Assembly: GCA_030150505.1 (NCBI GenBank)
Contig: JASLFS010000056.1
Span: 1-33,746, forward strand
Origin: Vitreoscilla sp.
GTDB taxonomy: Bacteria > Pseudomonadota > Gammaproteobacteria > Burkholderiales > Neisseriaceae
Direction: 5' to 3'
Length of the DNA stretch: 33,746 bases
The position numbers were made by a program, and so were the translations under genes. Shown here piece by piece: positions 10,004 to 17,837 of the stretch. Every line of letters begins with the position of its first letter. Position 1 is the stretch's first letter. The notes under the pieces were generated by a model that did not search any database, was not told the origin of the DNA, and saw only the letters and a program-made list of their open reading frames with translations.

Positions 10004-10666
10004 ATGACTAATAAAAATCGCACCTTATATGAAGTGTTGGATGTTATGCCTGATGCGTCTGAAGCCGATATTCAACAAGCACTGAATCGAGCCATTTCTC
10101 ATGGTAGATTGCCTGTTAAATTATTGGAAACCATTCGTGAGCATTTATTGAATTCAAAAAAGCGTGAACAATATGATGCCTATTTAAAAGAATCTTTGGC
10201 ACAGGGGGGCCGAGTGATTATCCCTGATTTGAAGCCTAAAATTATTCCAGCGGTTAAGGTCGAAGTGAATTTGGTTAAAGATACTCCTAGCCAAGATGCC
10301 GTATCGCCAAAAAACAAAAAAACAGATCCAGTTATTCATGCTACCGCAGAGCATATTCAACGAGAAAATCAGCCTTATTTATCTTCACCTCCGAATATTG
10401 TCATGCCTAAATGGCAAGATAGAATATCCAATAAAGAGCAATTGAAGATACCCAATCATGTTACTGAGAAGCGTAATAGGCTCCCTGTAAGTTGCACCGA
10501 TGCTTGGTTAAGTATCTTGTTAGGTAGTTTTGGTAGTCAGTTTTTTTATCAAAGAAAAGTGAAAAAAGGCATTGTTTGTGTATTGTTTTCTTGGACTTTA
10601 GTACCGGCCATTATTGGTTTAATTTATGGAATATATTTATTACATACATTGAAACAACAAGATTAA
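10004..10666 (+). CDS. J-like/TM2 domain membrane protein in the T6SS block
   Basis: I do not recognise this as a standard T6SS gene. The 220-aa protein starts with a segment like helix I of a DnaJ domain (TLYEVLDVMPDASEADIQQAL, residues 7-27) and a helix III/IV-like end (LLNSKKREQYDAYL). It has no HPD tripeptide, so it should not stimulate Hsp70 in the normal way. A poorly conserved linker follows to about residue 160. The C-terminus looks like a TM2 domain: SILLGSFGSQFFYQRKVKKG, then a hydrophobic hairpin ending in AIIGLIYGIYLL. It starts 11 bases after tssM and is therefore almost certainly co-transcribed. It converges on the next minus-strand gene with only 14 bases between. A role in assembling or chaperoning the membrane complex is only inference. 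Confidence 0.7.
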   Translation: MTNKNRTLYEVLDVMPDASEADIQQALNRAISHGRLPVKLLETIREHLLNSKKREQYDAYLKESLAQGGRVIIPDLKPKIIPAVKVEVNLVKDTPSQDAVSPKNKKTDPVIHATAEHIQRENQPYLSSPPNIVMPKWQDRISNKEQLKIPNHVTEKRNRLPVSCTDAWLSILLGSFGSQFFYQRKVKKGIVCVLFSWTLVPAIIGLIYGIYLLHTLKQQD

Positions 10667-10680
10667 AGCAATTTTTTAGT

Positions 10681-11196
10681 TTAGAAGCCAGATGCTTCAA
10701 TTGAGGTGTTAACTTGTTTGGATTTTTGTTGTTGATTGATAAATTGCGTTTGTATTGTTGCTTTCCAATTGGATATTTTTCGGTTTTTTCCATAAGCTTT
10801 TAAGCATGGAATCGCTGTTTCTTCTACCCAATTTTGGGTATTGCTATCAAATCTGATGTAGGCATATTTTAGCATTTTATCTTGGTAACTTAGCGGATTA
10901 TGATGATTGGCAATGGTGGTGGGGAGAGATGATTGTAGCCAAGTCATGGTGTATTTGTTTTTTGTATCAAACTGTATCTCTATTTTGTTATTAACCTGTT
11001 GAAGTTCAGGATAAGTAAAGGTTAAATATTGATTCTCATTGGGGTAAATTGGTTGTTTAACTGGCTGTTTTTTTAGGCATTCTGAAATTGCCCATTGAAA
11101 GTCTTCTTTTGCTGGAATATTTTGAGCATAAGATTTTTCTTGGGGCAATATAAAAACAAAAGCAAGGTAAAGTAGAGGAATAATAGGTTTCATCAT
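10681..11196 (-). CDS. Exported protein of unknown function next to PAAR
   Basis: I do not recognise this 171-aa protein. The N-terminus (KPIIPLLYLAFVFIL, then a SYA-QN cleavage-like site near residue 25) looks like a Sec signal peptide, so the mature protein should be periplasmic. Two cysteines remain in the mature part, in ISECLKK and AIPCLKAY, and could form a disulfide. The rest is mixed polar sequence with a WVEETAIPCLKAYGKNRKISNWKATIQTQF ending in a few basic residues. It starts nine bases after the PAAR gene stop in the same operon. Position and export suggest a periplasmic immunity or spike-associated protein, but there is no homology evidence. An ATG one codon later is equally possible. 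Confidence 0.6.
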   Translation of the reverse strand: MMKPIIPLLYLAFVFILPQEKSYAQNIPAKEDFQWAISECLKKQPVKQPIYPNENQYLTFTYPELQQVNNKIEIQFDTKNKYTMTWLQSSLPTTIANHHNPLSYQDKMLKYAYIRFDSNTQNWVEETAIPCLKAYGKNRKISNWKATIQTQFINQQQKSKQVNTSIEASGF

Positions 11197-11205
11197 TGGC
11201 CAATA

Positions 11206-11466
11206 TTATCCGATGGTATATTCTGCTTGCGAAGCAATTAAAACGGCACCGCATGCTGTTTTCATGCCTTCAACAGCGACTTCTCTACCATCTACAACAA
11301 CATTAGGTAAGCCTTCTGCAATAGGATAAACACCCAGACATTTGGGGCAAGAAACCATATGTCCTTTTCCTGCGACTGGTTTTCCTAGTACAACATAATT
11401 GCTGATGCCATCAAGAACGACACCACCATGAGTTGTGGTATCACCTTGCCTAATAATTTTTTTCAT
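11206..11466 (-). CDS. PAAR-domain T6SS spike-tip protein
   Basis: PAAR proteins form the sharp cone on the VgrG trimer and often carry or recruit effectors. The 86-aa protein is a stand-alone PAAR: KIIRQGDTTTHGGVVLDG at the start, GKPVAGKGHMVSCPKC in the middle with a CxxC pair, then YPIAEG, and VAVEGMKTACGAVLIASQ near the end. This order is that of the PAAR repeat family with zinc ligands (His and Cys). I chose the ATG at 11466 because the protein then begins right at the domain. An upstream TTG at 11529 would add 21 codons overlapping the previous gene. There is no fused toxin, so any effector must be a separate protein. Confidence 0.9.
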   Translation of the reverse strand: MKKIIRQGDTTTHGGVVLDGISNYVVLGKPVAGKGHMVSCPKCLGVYPIAEGLPNVVVDGREVAVEGMKTACGAVLIASQAEYTIG

Positions 11467-11477
11467 ATAATTTTCAC

Positions 11478-11987
11478 TCAAGTCATCACTGCTATTGATT
11501 GATATGGCCAGATATTCCCCAGTTGCCAAGGAGTGCCATTTTGGCTAGCCCACTTAACACGAGGTGAGTAATAAATATTTTGTCCAGTTGCAGTAATGTG
11601 ACGCAATATTTTCTTGGCTTCGCTGCGGTTTGGTTTTCTTTTTCCTTGAATAATTTGGGTAGGATTGACCATGCCATTGGGCAAGTTGCTAAATGCATGC
11701 CCATTAATTTCCGTTGAGCCCAAACAAATAAAATAACCATTCATATTGAAGTGAAAATGCATTGTATATGGCTCTGATTTTGTGGTTAAAGTCATCCGAC
11801 AAAATGTTGTAATATAGCCTTTGCAAATGGCTAAAACACCATATTGATCCAAACCAACTTCTATATTCGATATATGTAAATCCATGAGCCATTCATCTAG
11901 CGTATGGATTTGCAACCAATCTTCTAGCCGTCTATCCTCGGATATGTTTTTTTTGCACCATCTGGAAAAGAATTCTCTGTTATGCAT
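11478..11987 (-). CDS. Unknown protein between tssJ and PAAR
   Basis: I do not recognise this 169-aa protein. It has no signal peptide or membrane segment, so it is probably cytoplasmic. The sequence is rich in Trp, His and Tyr, with an acidic amphipathic start (EDRRLEDWLQIHTLDEWLMDLH) and a middle strand-like part (MHFHFNMNGYFICLG). The stop is 11 bases before the PAAR start and the gene begins 11 bases after the tssJ stop, so it sits inside the operon. Its place just before PAAR suits an adaptor or chaperone for a PAAR cargo, or an effector, but that is inference from position only. It is not a DUF4123 or DUF1795 adaptor that I can recognise. Confidence 0.55.
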   Translation of the reverse strand: MHNREFFSRWCKKNISEDRRLEDWLQIHTLDEWLMDLHISNIEVGLDQYGVLAICKGYITTFCRMTLTTKSEPYTMHFHFNMNGYFICLGSTEINGHAFSNLPNGMVNPTQIIQGKRKPNRSEAKKILRHITATGQNIYYSPRVKWASQNGTPWQLGNIWPYQSIAVMT

Positions 11988-11998
11988 AATGATAAACC

Positions 11999-12526
11999 TC
12001 AGTATTGGTTCATTTCATCGTCATAAAGAACAAGGTAATCATCAAATAAATCCACTGATAATTTAATTTTTTGTTTAAAGCTCATCCATTTAGGACCCAG
12101 TCTATTACTGCGATTAATGTGATAAATTTTACGCCAGGTAGAGCGGGGCAAATTTTGAAATCCAGCGATAAATCCGATGGCTTGAGTATCTTTAGATAAA
12201 TTTTTAATCACAACGCGTTGTTCTTCTGGTTTCAAAATGTATTCTGACTTTGAAACTAAATCCTCACCCAATAAATCTCGATCTTTGTTGAGTAATGAAA
12301 AATAATCTAACTGTTCAAATGCGGAAGCATTTTTTAGTTCAAATACTTGTAATACGACAGGGTTAGACTGATTTAATCGGTTTTGATTAACAGCATTTGA
12401 GGTTTCAATTTTAAGTTTTAACTGAGCAGTTTTACTGCTCGACTCATCATTGCTACTGGCGCACCCCATTAACAATATGCTTGTTATCATCAATAAACTT
12501 ATTAACCCAGAGATCTTTTTTTTCAT
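11999..12526 (-). CDS. tssJ: T6SS outer-membrane lipoprotein TssJ
   Basis: TssJ (SciN/VasD family) anchors the TssM periplasmic domain to the outer membrane. It starts with a lipoprotein signal, MKKKISGLISLLMITSILLMGCASS, with the lipidated Cys in LMGC. The mature part shows the family's beta-sandwich pattern, with NQSNPVVLQVFELKNASAFEQLDYFSLL (the PVVLRVYQLK-type strand plus an F-x-x-A-D/FF helix) and LLGEDLVSKSEYILKPEEQ. Later IGFIAGFQNLPRSTWRK matches the conserved vaafR-n/dl...WR of the family. An upstream TTG at 12595 would extend the protein, but it would bury the signal peptide 23 residues in; the ATG at 12526 is therefore used. This gives 175 aa, a normal length. Confidence 0.93.
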   Translation of the reverse strand: MKKKISGLISLLMITSILLMGCASSNDESSSKTAQLKLKIETSNAVNQNRLNQSNPVVLQVFELKNASAFEQLDYFSLLNKDRDLLGEDLVSKSEYILKPEEQRVVIKNLSKDTQAIGFIAGFQNLPRSTWRKIYHINRSNRLGPKWMSFKQKIKLSVDLFDDYLVLYDDEMNQY

Positions 12527-12595
12527 ACTTATTTTTTCAATTGATGTAAACAAAGATAGAAAGAGCAGGATGAATCCTGCCCTTGTAGTTAGCAA

Positions 12596-13081
12596 TTAAA
12601 GTTCTTTATTGCCTTTGATGTCGTAATTAGCAGTGACTGCACCAGCATTACCACCTTGAGCATTTTGTACAGAGTACTCTTGCTTAACGCGTGAGAATGA
12701 TAGGCGTACAGTTTCCTTAATACGGATGTCGTCATCACTTTGGCCAAATGGTGCCACCATTGTGACAATAACATCTTCCATTGTGATTTTTAAATATTCC
12801 ACAGGGCTACCACCGGCCTTGCGAACCGTTAATAAAACGTTGGGAATGTGTTTACCAGTTAAGCAGTATTTCAGAAGATTAGGGCTTGCTTTATCAACAT
12901 AATGCAAGAATTCTAAATCTTGAACTGTGGCTTTACCTGAACCACCGCCACTACCAGCATGCATATTTGAATCTTGGTAAACTTTCCAATTCCAGCTACT
13001 TACTTCAATTTCATTTTTGTGAGCTGAATCTTCGCTTTCACCGTCAATACCATCAATTTTTAAAAAGATATCTTGAGACAT
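12596..13081 (-). CDS. hcp: T6SS inner-tube protein Hcp (TssD)
   Basis: Hcp hexamers stack to form the tube thrown out by the contracting sheath, and also carry small effectors. The 161-aa protein begins MSQDIFLKIDGIDGESEDSAHKNEIEV, a typical Hcp1-type start. It continues with WNWKVYQDSNMHAGSGGGSGKA, LEFLHYVDKASPNLLKYCLTGKHI and VEYLKITMEDVIV, all strongly diagnostic. The ending FSRVKQEYSVQNAQGGNAGAVTANYDIKGNKEL is the usual C-terminus, with no fused toxin. A strong AGGAGC ribosome binding site lies seven bases upstream, fitting the high expression this protein needs. It follows tssC by 29 bases in the same operon. Confidence 0.97.
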   Translation of the reverse strand: MSQDIFLKIDGIDGESEDSAHKNEIEVSSWNWKVYQDSNMHAGSGGGSGKATVQDLEFLHYVDKASPNLLKYCLTGKHIPNVLLTVRKAGGSPVEYLKITMEDVIVTMVAPFGQSDDDIRIKETVRLSFSRVKQEYSVQNAQGGNAGAVTANYDIKGNKEL

Positions 13082-13110
13082 TTTATTGCTCCTAAAAATA
13101 ATTAATATAT

Positions 13111-14592
13111 TTAGCTTTGCTTACCTGACGGTAGCTTAGTCACTAAACGAAGGGATACAGTTAACCCTTCTAATTGGAAATGAGGACGCAAGAAGAATTT
13201 AGCGTGGTAGTAACCAGGATTACCTTCAATATCTTCTACAACCACTTCTGCAGCAGCCAAAGGGCGACGTGCTTTGGTTTCTTCGGATGAGTTAGTTGGA
13301 TCGGCATCAACATAATTCATAATCCAGTCATTTAACCAACGCTGCATGTCATCTCGTTCTTTAAATGCACCAATTTTGTCGCGGACAATGCACTTTAAAT
13401 AATGAGCAAAGCGGCTGCTGGCAAATAGGTAAGGTAGGCGGGCAGATAAATTGGCATTTGCAGTGGCATCTGGATCATAATATTCTGCTGGTTTTTGCAA
13501 TGATTGAGCACCAATAAAGGTTGCGCTTGTGGTGTTTTTGCGGTGGATTAATGGAATTAAACCCGCTTTGGCCAATTCAGCTTCACGACGGTCGGATATG
13601 GCAATTTCGGTTGGACATTTCATATCAAAACCGCCGTCATCTGTTGGGAAGGTATGGCAAGGTAATTCATCAATGGTGCCACCAGATTCAACGCCACGAA
13701 TCATTGTGCACCAGCCATATTCTTTAAATGAACGATTAATATTAACAGCCATCGCATAAACTGCATTTAGCCATACATATTTTCTATGATCAGCGCCGTC
13801 AGTTTCTTCTTCAAAACTAAACTCATCAATGGGATTCGTTTTAGCACCATATGGTAAACGACCTAAATAGCGTGGCATGGCCAAACCAACATAGCGAGAA
13901 TCTTCTGAATCTCGTAGGAAATTCCAAGCCGCATGCTCAAGGTTTGATGTGATTTTTGTTAAATCGCGAGGATTTGCCAATTCTTGCCATGATTCCATTT
14001 GTAAAACATTTGGTGCAGCACCAGCGATAAATGGCGTATGAGCTGCGGCCGCAATTTTTGCAATCGAACTGAGTAACTCTACATCTGGTGGGGTGTGGTC
14101 AAAGAAATAATCACCCACTAAACAGCCGTAAGGTTCACCACCTAATTGACCATATTCTTCTTCATAAATCTTTTTGAATATAGGGCTTTGATCCCAAGCA
14201 ACACCTTTGTAGCGTCTTAAGTTACGGCGTAATTCCGCTTTTGACATATTCATAAAACGGATTTTGAGCGTTTCATCTGTTTCGGTATTGTTAACCAAGT
14301 GATGGAGACCACGCCAAGCAGATTCTAGCTTCTGGAATTCTTCTTTGTGTAGAATTAAATTAATTTGCTCTGATAGCTTTCGATCAATTTCAGCAATAAT
14401 CGATTCAATACTGCTATAGGCATCATTACTGAATGTAATTGAGTTTTCTAATGCTTGCTCAGCCAACGTTTTGACCGCATTTTCTACTGCAATTTGTGCT
14501 TGTTCTGTTTTCGGTTTGAAAGCAGAGCTTAAAAAGCCTGTGAAGTCTTGTAGGCTTTGGCCTGATGTTTGGTTAGTTTGTTGTTGTAACAT
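13111..14592 (-). CDS. tssC: T6SS contractile sheath large subunit TssC
   Basis: TssC (VipB/ImpD) forms the contractile sheath with TssB around Hcp. The 493-aa protein has the expected motifs in order: EFQKLESAWRGLHHLV, FKKIYEEEYGQLGGEPYG, GDYFFDHTPPDVELLSSIAKIAAAAHTPFIAGA and GWCTMIRGVESGGTIDELP. Its C-terminal half has RLPYLFASSRFAHYLKCIVRDKIG and ends in GFYYAKFFLRPHFQLEGLTVSLRLV-like sequence (here PGYYHAKFFLRPHFQLEGLTV). AAGGAG stands ahead of the ATG. It starts two bases after the tssB stop, so the two sheath subunits are made together at matched level. Confidence 0.98.
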   Translation of the reverse strand: MLQQQTNQTSGQSLQDFTGFLSSAFKPKTEQAQIAVENAVKTLAEQALENSITFSNDAYSSIESIIAEIDRKLSEQINLILHKEEFQKLESAWRGLHHLVNNTETDETLKIRFMNMSKAELRRNLRRYKGVAWDQSPIFKKIYEEEYGQLGGEPYGCLVGDYFFDHTPPDVELLSSIAKIAAAAHTPFIAGAAPNVLQMESWQELANPRDLTKITSNLEHAAWNFLRDSEDSRYVGLAMPRYLGRLPYGAKTNPIDEFSFEEETDGADHRKYVWLNAVYAMAVNINRSFKEYGWCTMIRGVESGGTIDELPCHTFPTDDGGFDMKCPTEIAISDRREAELAKAGLIPLIHRKNTTSATFIGAQSLQKPAEYYDPDATANANLSARLPYLFASSRFAHYLKCIVRDKIGAFKERDDMQRWLNDWIMNYVDADPTNSSEETKARRPLAAAEVVVEDIEGNPGYYHAKFFLRPHFQLEGLTVSLRLVTKLPSGKQS

Positions 14593-14594
14593 AA

Positions 14595-15149
14595 TTACTC
14601 CTTATCTTCCTCTATGCCGTCTGCTGTTGGCTCGGTATTGTCATTTTCGTTATTTTGTTTTGGTGCTTGCGATAAGGTTTTTAGTAATACAGGATCCTGT
14701 AGTAATTGATGAATCAGACTTTCCGCATCAGATTTACCATCCATATAAGTTTGCAGATTCGACAATTGGGTACGGGCTTCTAAAAGTCGTTTCAAAGCAT
14801 CTACTTTGTTGGCAACTGCGGCAGGAGAAAAGTCATCAATGCTCTCGAATGTGATATCGACCATTAGCTGACCTTCATCAGTTAAGGTATTTGGAACCGC
14901 AAAGGCTGCACGAGGTTTAACTGCCTTTAGACGCTCATCAAAGTTATCAATATCAATATCTAAGAATTTTCGCTCTGATGCATCTGGTAGCTCTTCTAAT
15001 GATTGACCTGATAAATCTGTTAATACACCCATTACAAAAGGCAACTCAATTTTCTTTTCTGACCCATAAACCTCAACATCGTATTCAATTTGTACGCGAG
15101 GGGCTCGGTTTCGCTTGATAAACTTTTGTGAGCTATTGTTTTTAGCCAT
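14595..15149 (-). CDS. tssB: T6SS contractile sheath small subunit TssB
   Basis: TssB (VipA/ImpC small) pairs with TssC in the sheath. The 184-aa protein carries RNRAPRVQIEYDVEVYGSEKKIELPFVMGVLTDLSG, which is the signature of the family. It continues with RKFLDIDIDNFDERLKAVKPR and MVDITFESIDDFSPAAVANKV, also highly conserved. The C-terminus ends in an acidic tail (NENDNTEPTADGIEEDKE). It lies between clpV and tssC in the order tssK-clpV-tssB-tssC-hcp-tssJ. Confidence 0.98.
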   Translation of the reverse strand: MAKNNSSQKFIKRNRAPRVQIEYDVEVYGSEKKIELPFVMGVLTDLSGQSLEELPDASERKFLDIDIDNFDERLKAVKPRAAFAVPNTLTDEGQLMVDITFESIDDFSPAAVANKVDALKRLLEARTQLSNLQTYMDGKSDAESLIHQLLQDPVLLKTLSQAPKQNNENDNTEPTADGIEEDKE

Positions 15150-15183
15150 ATATTTTCTTTCTAACTAGGTTAAGCTGAATAAA

Positions 15184-17823
15184 TTAAATACATACGATTT
15201 CACCATCAATCACATCCAATAACAGCGAGAGATTGGGAGTTGAGTCTTGAGAGTTGGCAAACCAAATATGCACAATTAACGGTAGAATTTTGGTATTAAT
15301 GAGGTACAACACATGCCGTATTCCTGTGGGATGGGAGAAGCATTTTTTTACAAGCCACTGCAATAAGTTATCTGTGTATTTAAGGTCGATGCCTTGGGCA
15401 TCTTTGACGCGAGCAATGATTTTATTTAAATGTAAAATGGTGATGGTTAATAATTGCTCTTGTGCAATTGGTAAGTAAGGCACCAATGTCACTCGACCGA
15501 GGAAAGCGATGGGGAAAGTTTTGCTTAAAACGGAAGTAAGATTAGAAATGATTTTTTCATAAGCTGGTGTTTTTTCATGATCAGCGCAGTAAAAATCAAT
15601 TTCCTCTGAGCCAGCATTACTGGTCATGAGAATGGTTGTATTGCGAAAATCAATATAACGACCTTCGCCATCTTCCATCCAGCCTTTATCGAAAACTTGA
15701 TAGAAAAGTTCATGAATATCAGGATGGGCTTTTTCCATTTCATCAAGTAGTACAATGCTATAGGGTTTTTTGCGAACAGCTTCGGTTAATCTGCCACCTT
15801 CGCCATAACCAACATAGCCAGGAGGAGAGCCTTTTAATGATGAAATGGTATGTGATTCTTGGTATTCACTCATGTTGATGGTGATGAGGTTTTGTTCACT
15901 ACCAAATAATGCATCAGCAAGTGCCAGAGCTGTTTCTGTTTTGCCAACACCAGAAGGCCCTGTTAATAGAAACACGCCATTGGGTTTGTTTTTTTCAAGA
16001 AAGCCAGCTTTTGCAATTTGAATGGTTTTAGAAATGGTTGATAAAGCCTGATCTTGACCAAGTACCCGTTCACTTAAAATAGTTTGTATGTTGGCAACGG
16101 TGTTTATTTCATCTTGCAACATTCGACCAACAGGAATGCCTGTCCATTCTGCCACCACTTCTGCCACAATATTTTCATCAACACTAACAAAGATATTGGG
16201 TTCTTCATTTTGTAATTGAGCTAATTCATTCTCTAATAGAATAATCTTTTGATGAAGCTCGTTTTGATTTTGTTGCTGTGGCTCTTCATTGGGAGAAAGA
16301 GCCATGATATTTTGTCTAATATCTTGAATTTGTTTTGATAAATTAAACTCAATTTGCCATTCTTTTTGATGCTTTTCGAGCGTTGTTTGTAAAGCATCAA
16401 TTTCGATTTGTAAATTATCTTTCAATGATTGGTGAGATTTAGAAGATAATCTGGCTTCATTTTGTAAGATTAATAATTGGCGTTGAGCTGATTCAATTTT
16501 ATGCATTAACCAAGCACTGTGTTTGGATGGCATGCTTGTAGACATAACAATTTTTGCACAAGCAGTATCCAATAAGCTAATGGCTTTATCTGGTAATTGT
16601 CGAGTTGGAATATAGCGGTGTGAAAATTGGACAGCTGCAGTAATCGCTTCATCTGTGATTAATACTTGATAATGTTTTGTGAGCACTTCTGAAATAGCAC
16701 GCAACATATCAATGGCTTGTTCTTCCGATGGCTCTTTAATCTGAACTTGTTGGAAGCGGCGTACCAAAGCAGGGTCTTTTTCAATGTGTTTCTTGTATTC
16801 TGACCAAGTTGTTGCACCAATAATTTTCAAGCCACTGCGAGCTAAAATAGGTTTTAGTAAATTCGCAGCATCGCCAGTACCAGCATTGCCCCCAGCCCCA
16901 ACTAAAGTATGTACTTCATCTACAAATAAGATAATGGGCTGTGGATAATGAAGTATTTCGTCAATTAGTTTTTTAAGGCGATCTTCAAATTCGCCTTTCA
17001 TGCTAGCACCTGCCAATAAACTGCCTATATCTAAGCTAAAGATAACGCTGTCTTTTAATGAATCAGGTACATTTTTTTGATGAATTTCTTGCGCCAATCC
17101 TTCGATGACAGCTGTTTTACCAACGCCTGCTTCGCCGACAAGTAGAGGGTTGTTTTGCCGTCTGCGCAATAGAATATCAATAATGGTTCTAACTTCTGTA
17201 TCTCGACCGATAACAGGATCTAGTTTGTTTTCTGCAGCCAAAGCAGAAAGATTATTGCAATATTTGTGCAGTAAATCGAAATTTTGATTGGCATTTTCAG
17301 TGGCAATATTGCTTTGGCTACCATCGAGTGCCTGTTCGTAAGATTCTGCTGATTGGCGCACTAAATCTTGAAATTCGCTTTCAATTTTACCAACTGGGAT
17401 ATTTCCAAACTCTGGTGAGTAGCGTAATAATTCCTGTCTGTAATCTGGGGTCGTTAATAAAATAGCCAATAACCAAGCACTACGAATGCAATAATCATGT
17501 CGTGTAACTGAAGCATAAAACCATGCTTTTTCAATGCTGGTGATAACGGATTCAGACCATGCAGGATGAGAATGTGCAGTCTTTCTCTTGCTAAATGAAG
17601 AGATGTAATTGAATAAATCTTCTTCTATTTTTGAGGCATCAATTTTGTAATAATTTAAAATGTGATACCAATCACTATCCTGTAGCTGGTGTATGTGATA
17701 CAGCCAGTGAACAAGTTCAATTTGTGTAATTGATTGATGCTGGCAATATTGTGTTGCTGACTCCAATGTTTTGAATAAAGTGTGATTGAGTTTTTTCCAG
17801 ACATCTTGACCATATTGTGGCAT
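15184..17823 (-). CDS. clpV: T6SS sheath-recycling ATPase ClpV (TssH)
   Basis: ClpV is the AAA+ unfoldase that disassembles contracted TssB-TssC sheaths. The 879-aa protein has a ClpV-type N domain (residues 1-165). The first AAA+ module has Walker A GEAGVGKTA at about 229, followed by IILFVDEVHTLVGAGG. A coiled middle region spans about 420-540. The second AAA+ module has Walker A GPSGVGKTET at about 621, with the following SEYQESHTISSLKGSPPGYVGYGEGGRLTEAVRKKPYSIVLLDEMEKAH stretch containing its pore loop GYVGYGEGG and Walker B. It lacks the ClpB-only features, and the T6SS context settles the name. The ATG follows GAGGA. It starts 14 bases after tssK. Confidence 0.97.
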   Translation of the reverse strand: MPQYGQDVWKKLNHTLFKTLESATQYCQHQSITQIELVHWLYHIHQLQDSDWYHILNYYKIDASKIEEDLFNYISSFSKRKTAHSHPAWSESVITSIEKAWFYASVTRHDYCIRSAWLLAILLTTPDYRQELLRYSPEFGNIPVGKIESEFQDLVRQSAESYEQALDGSQSNIATENANQNFDLLHKYCNNLSALAAENKLDPVIGRDTEVRTIIDILLRRRQNNPLLVGEAGVGKTAVIEGLAQEIHQKNVPDSLKDSVIFSLDIGSLLAGASMKGEFEDRLKKLIDEILHYPQPIILFVDEVHTLVGAGGNAGTGDAANLLKPILARSGLKIIGATTWSEYKKHIEKDPALVRRFQQVQIKEPSEEQAIDMLRAISEVLTKHYQVLITDEAITAAVQFSHRYIPTRQLPDKAISLLDTACAKIVMSTSMPSKHSAWLMHKIESAQRQLLILQNEARLSSKSHQSLKDNLQIEIDALQTTLEKHQKEWQIEFNLSKQIQDIRQNIMALSPNEEPQQQNQNELHQKIILLENELAQLQNEEPNIFVSVDENIVAEVVAEWTGIPVGRMLQDEINTVANIQTILSERVLGQDQALSTISKTIQIAKAGFLEKNKPNGVFLLTGPSGVGKTETALALADALFGSEQNLITINMSEYQESHTISSLKGSPPGYVGYGEGGRLTEAVRKKPYSIVLLDEMEKAHPDIHELFYQVFDKGWMEDGEGRYIDFRNTTILMTSNAGSEEIDFYCADHEKTPAYEKIISNLTSVLSKTFPIAFLGRVTLVPYLPIAQEQLLTITILHLNKIIARVKDAQGIDLKYTDNLLQWLVKKCFSHPTGIRHVLYLINTKILPLIVHIWFANSQDSTPNLSLLLDVIDGEIVCI

Positions 17824-17837
17824 ATTGCATCCTCTCG

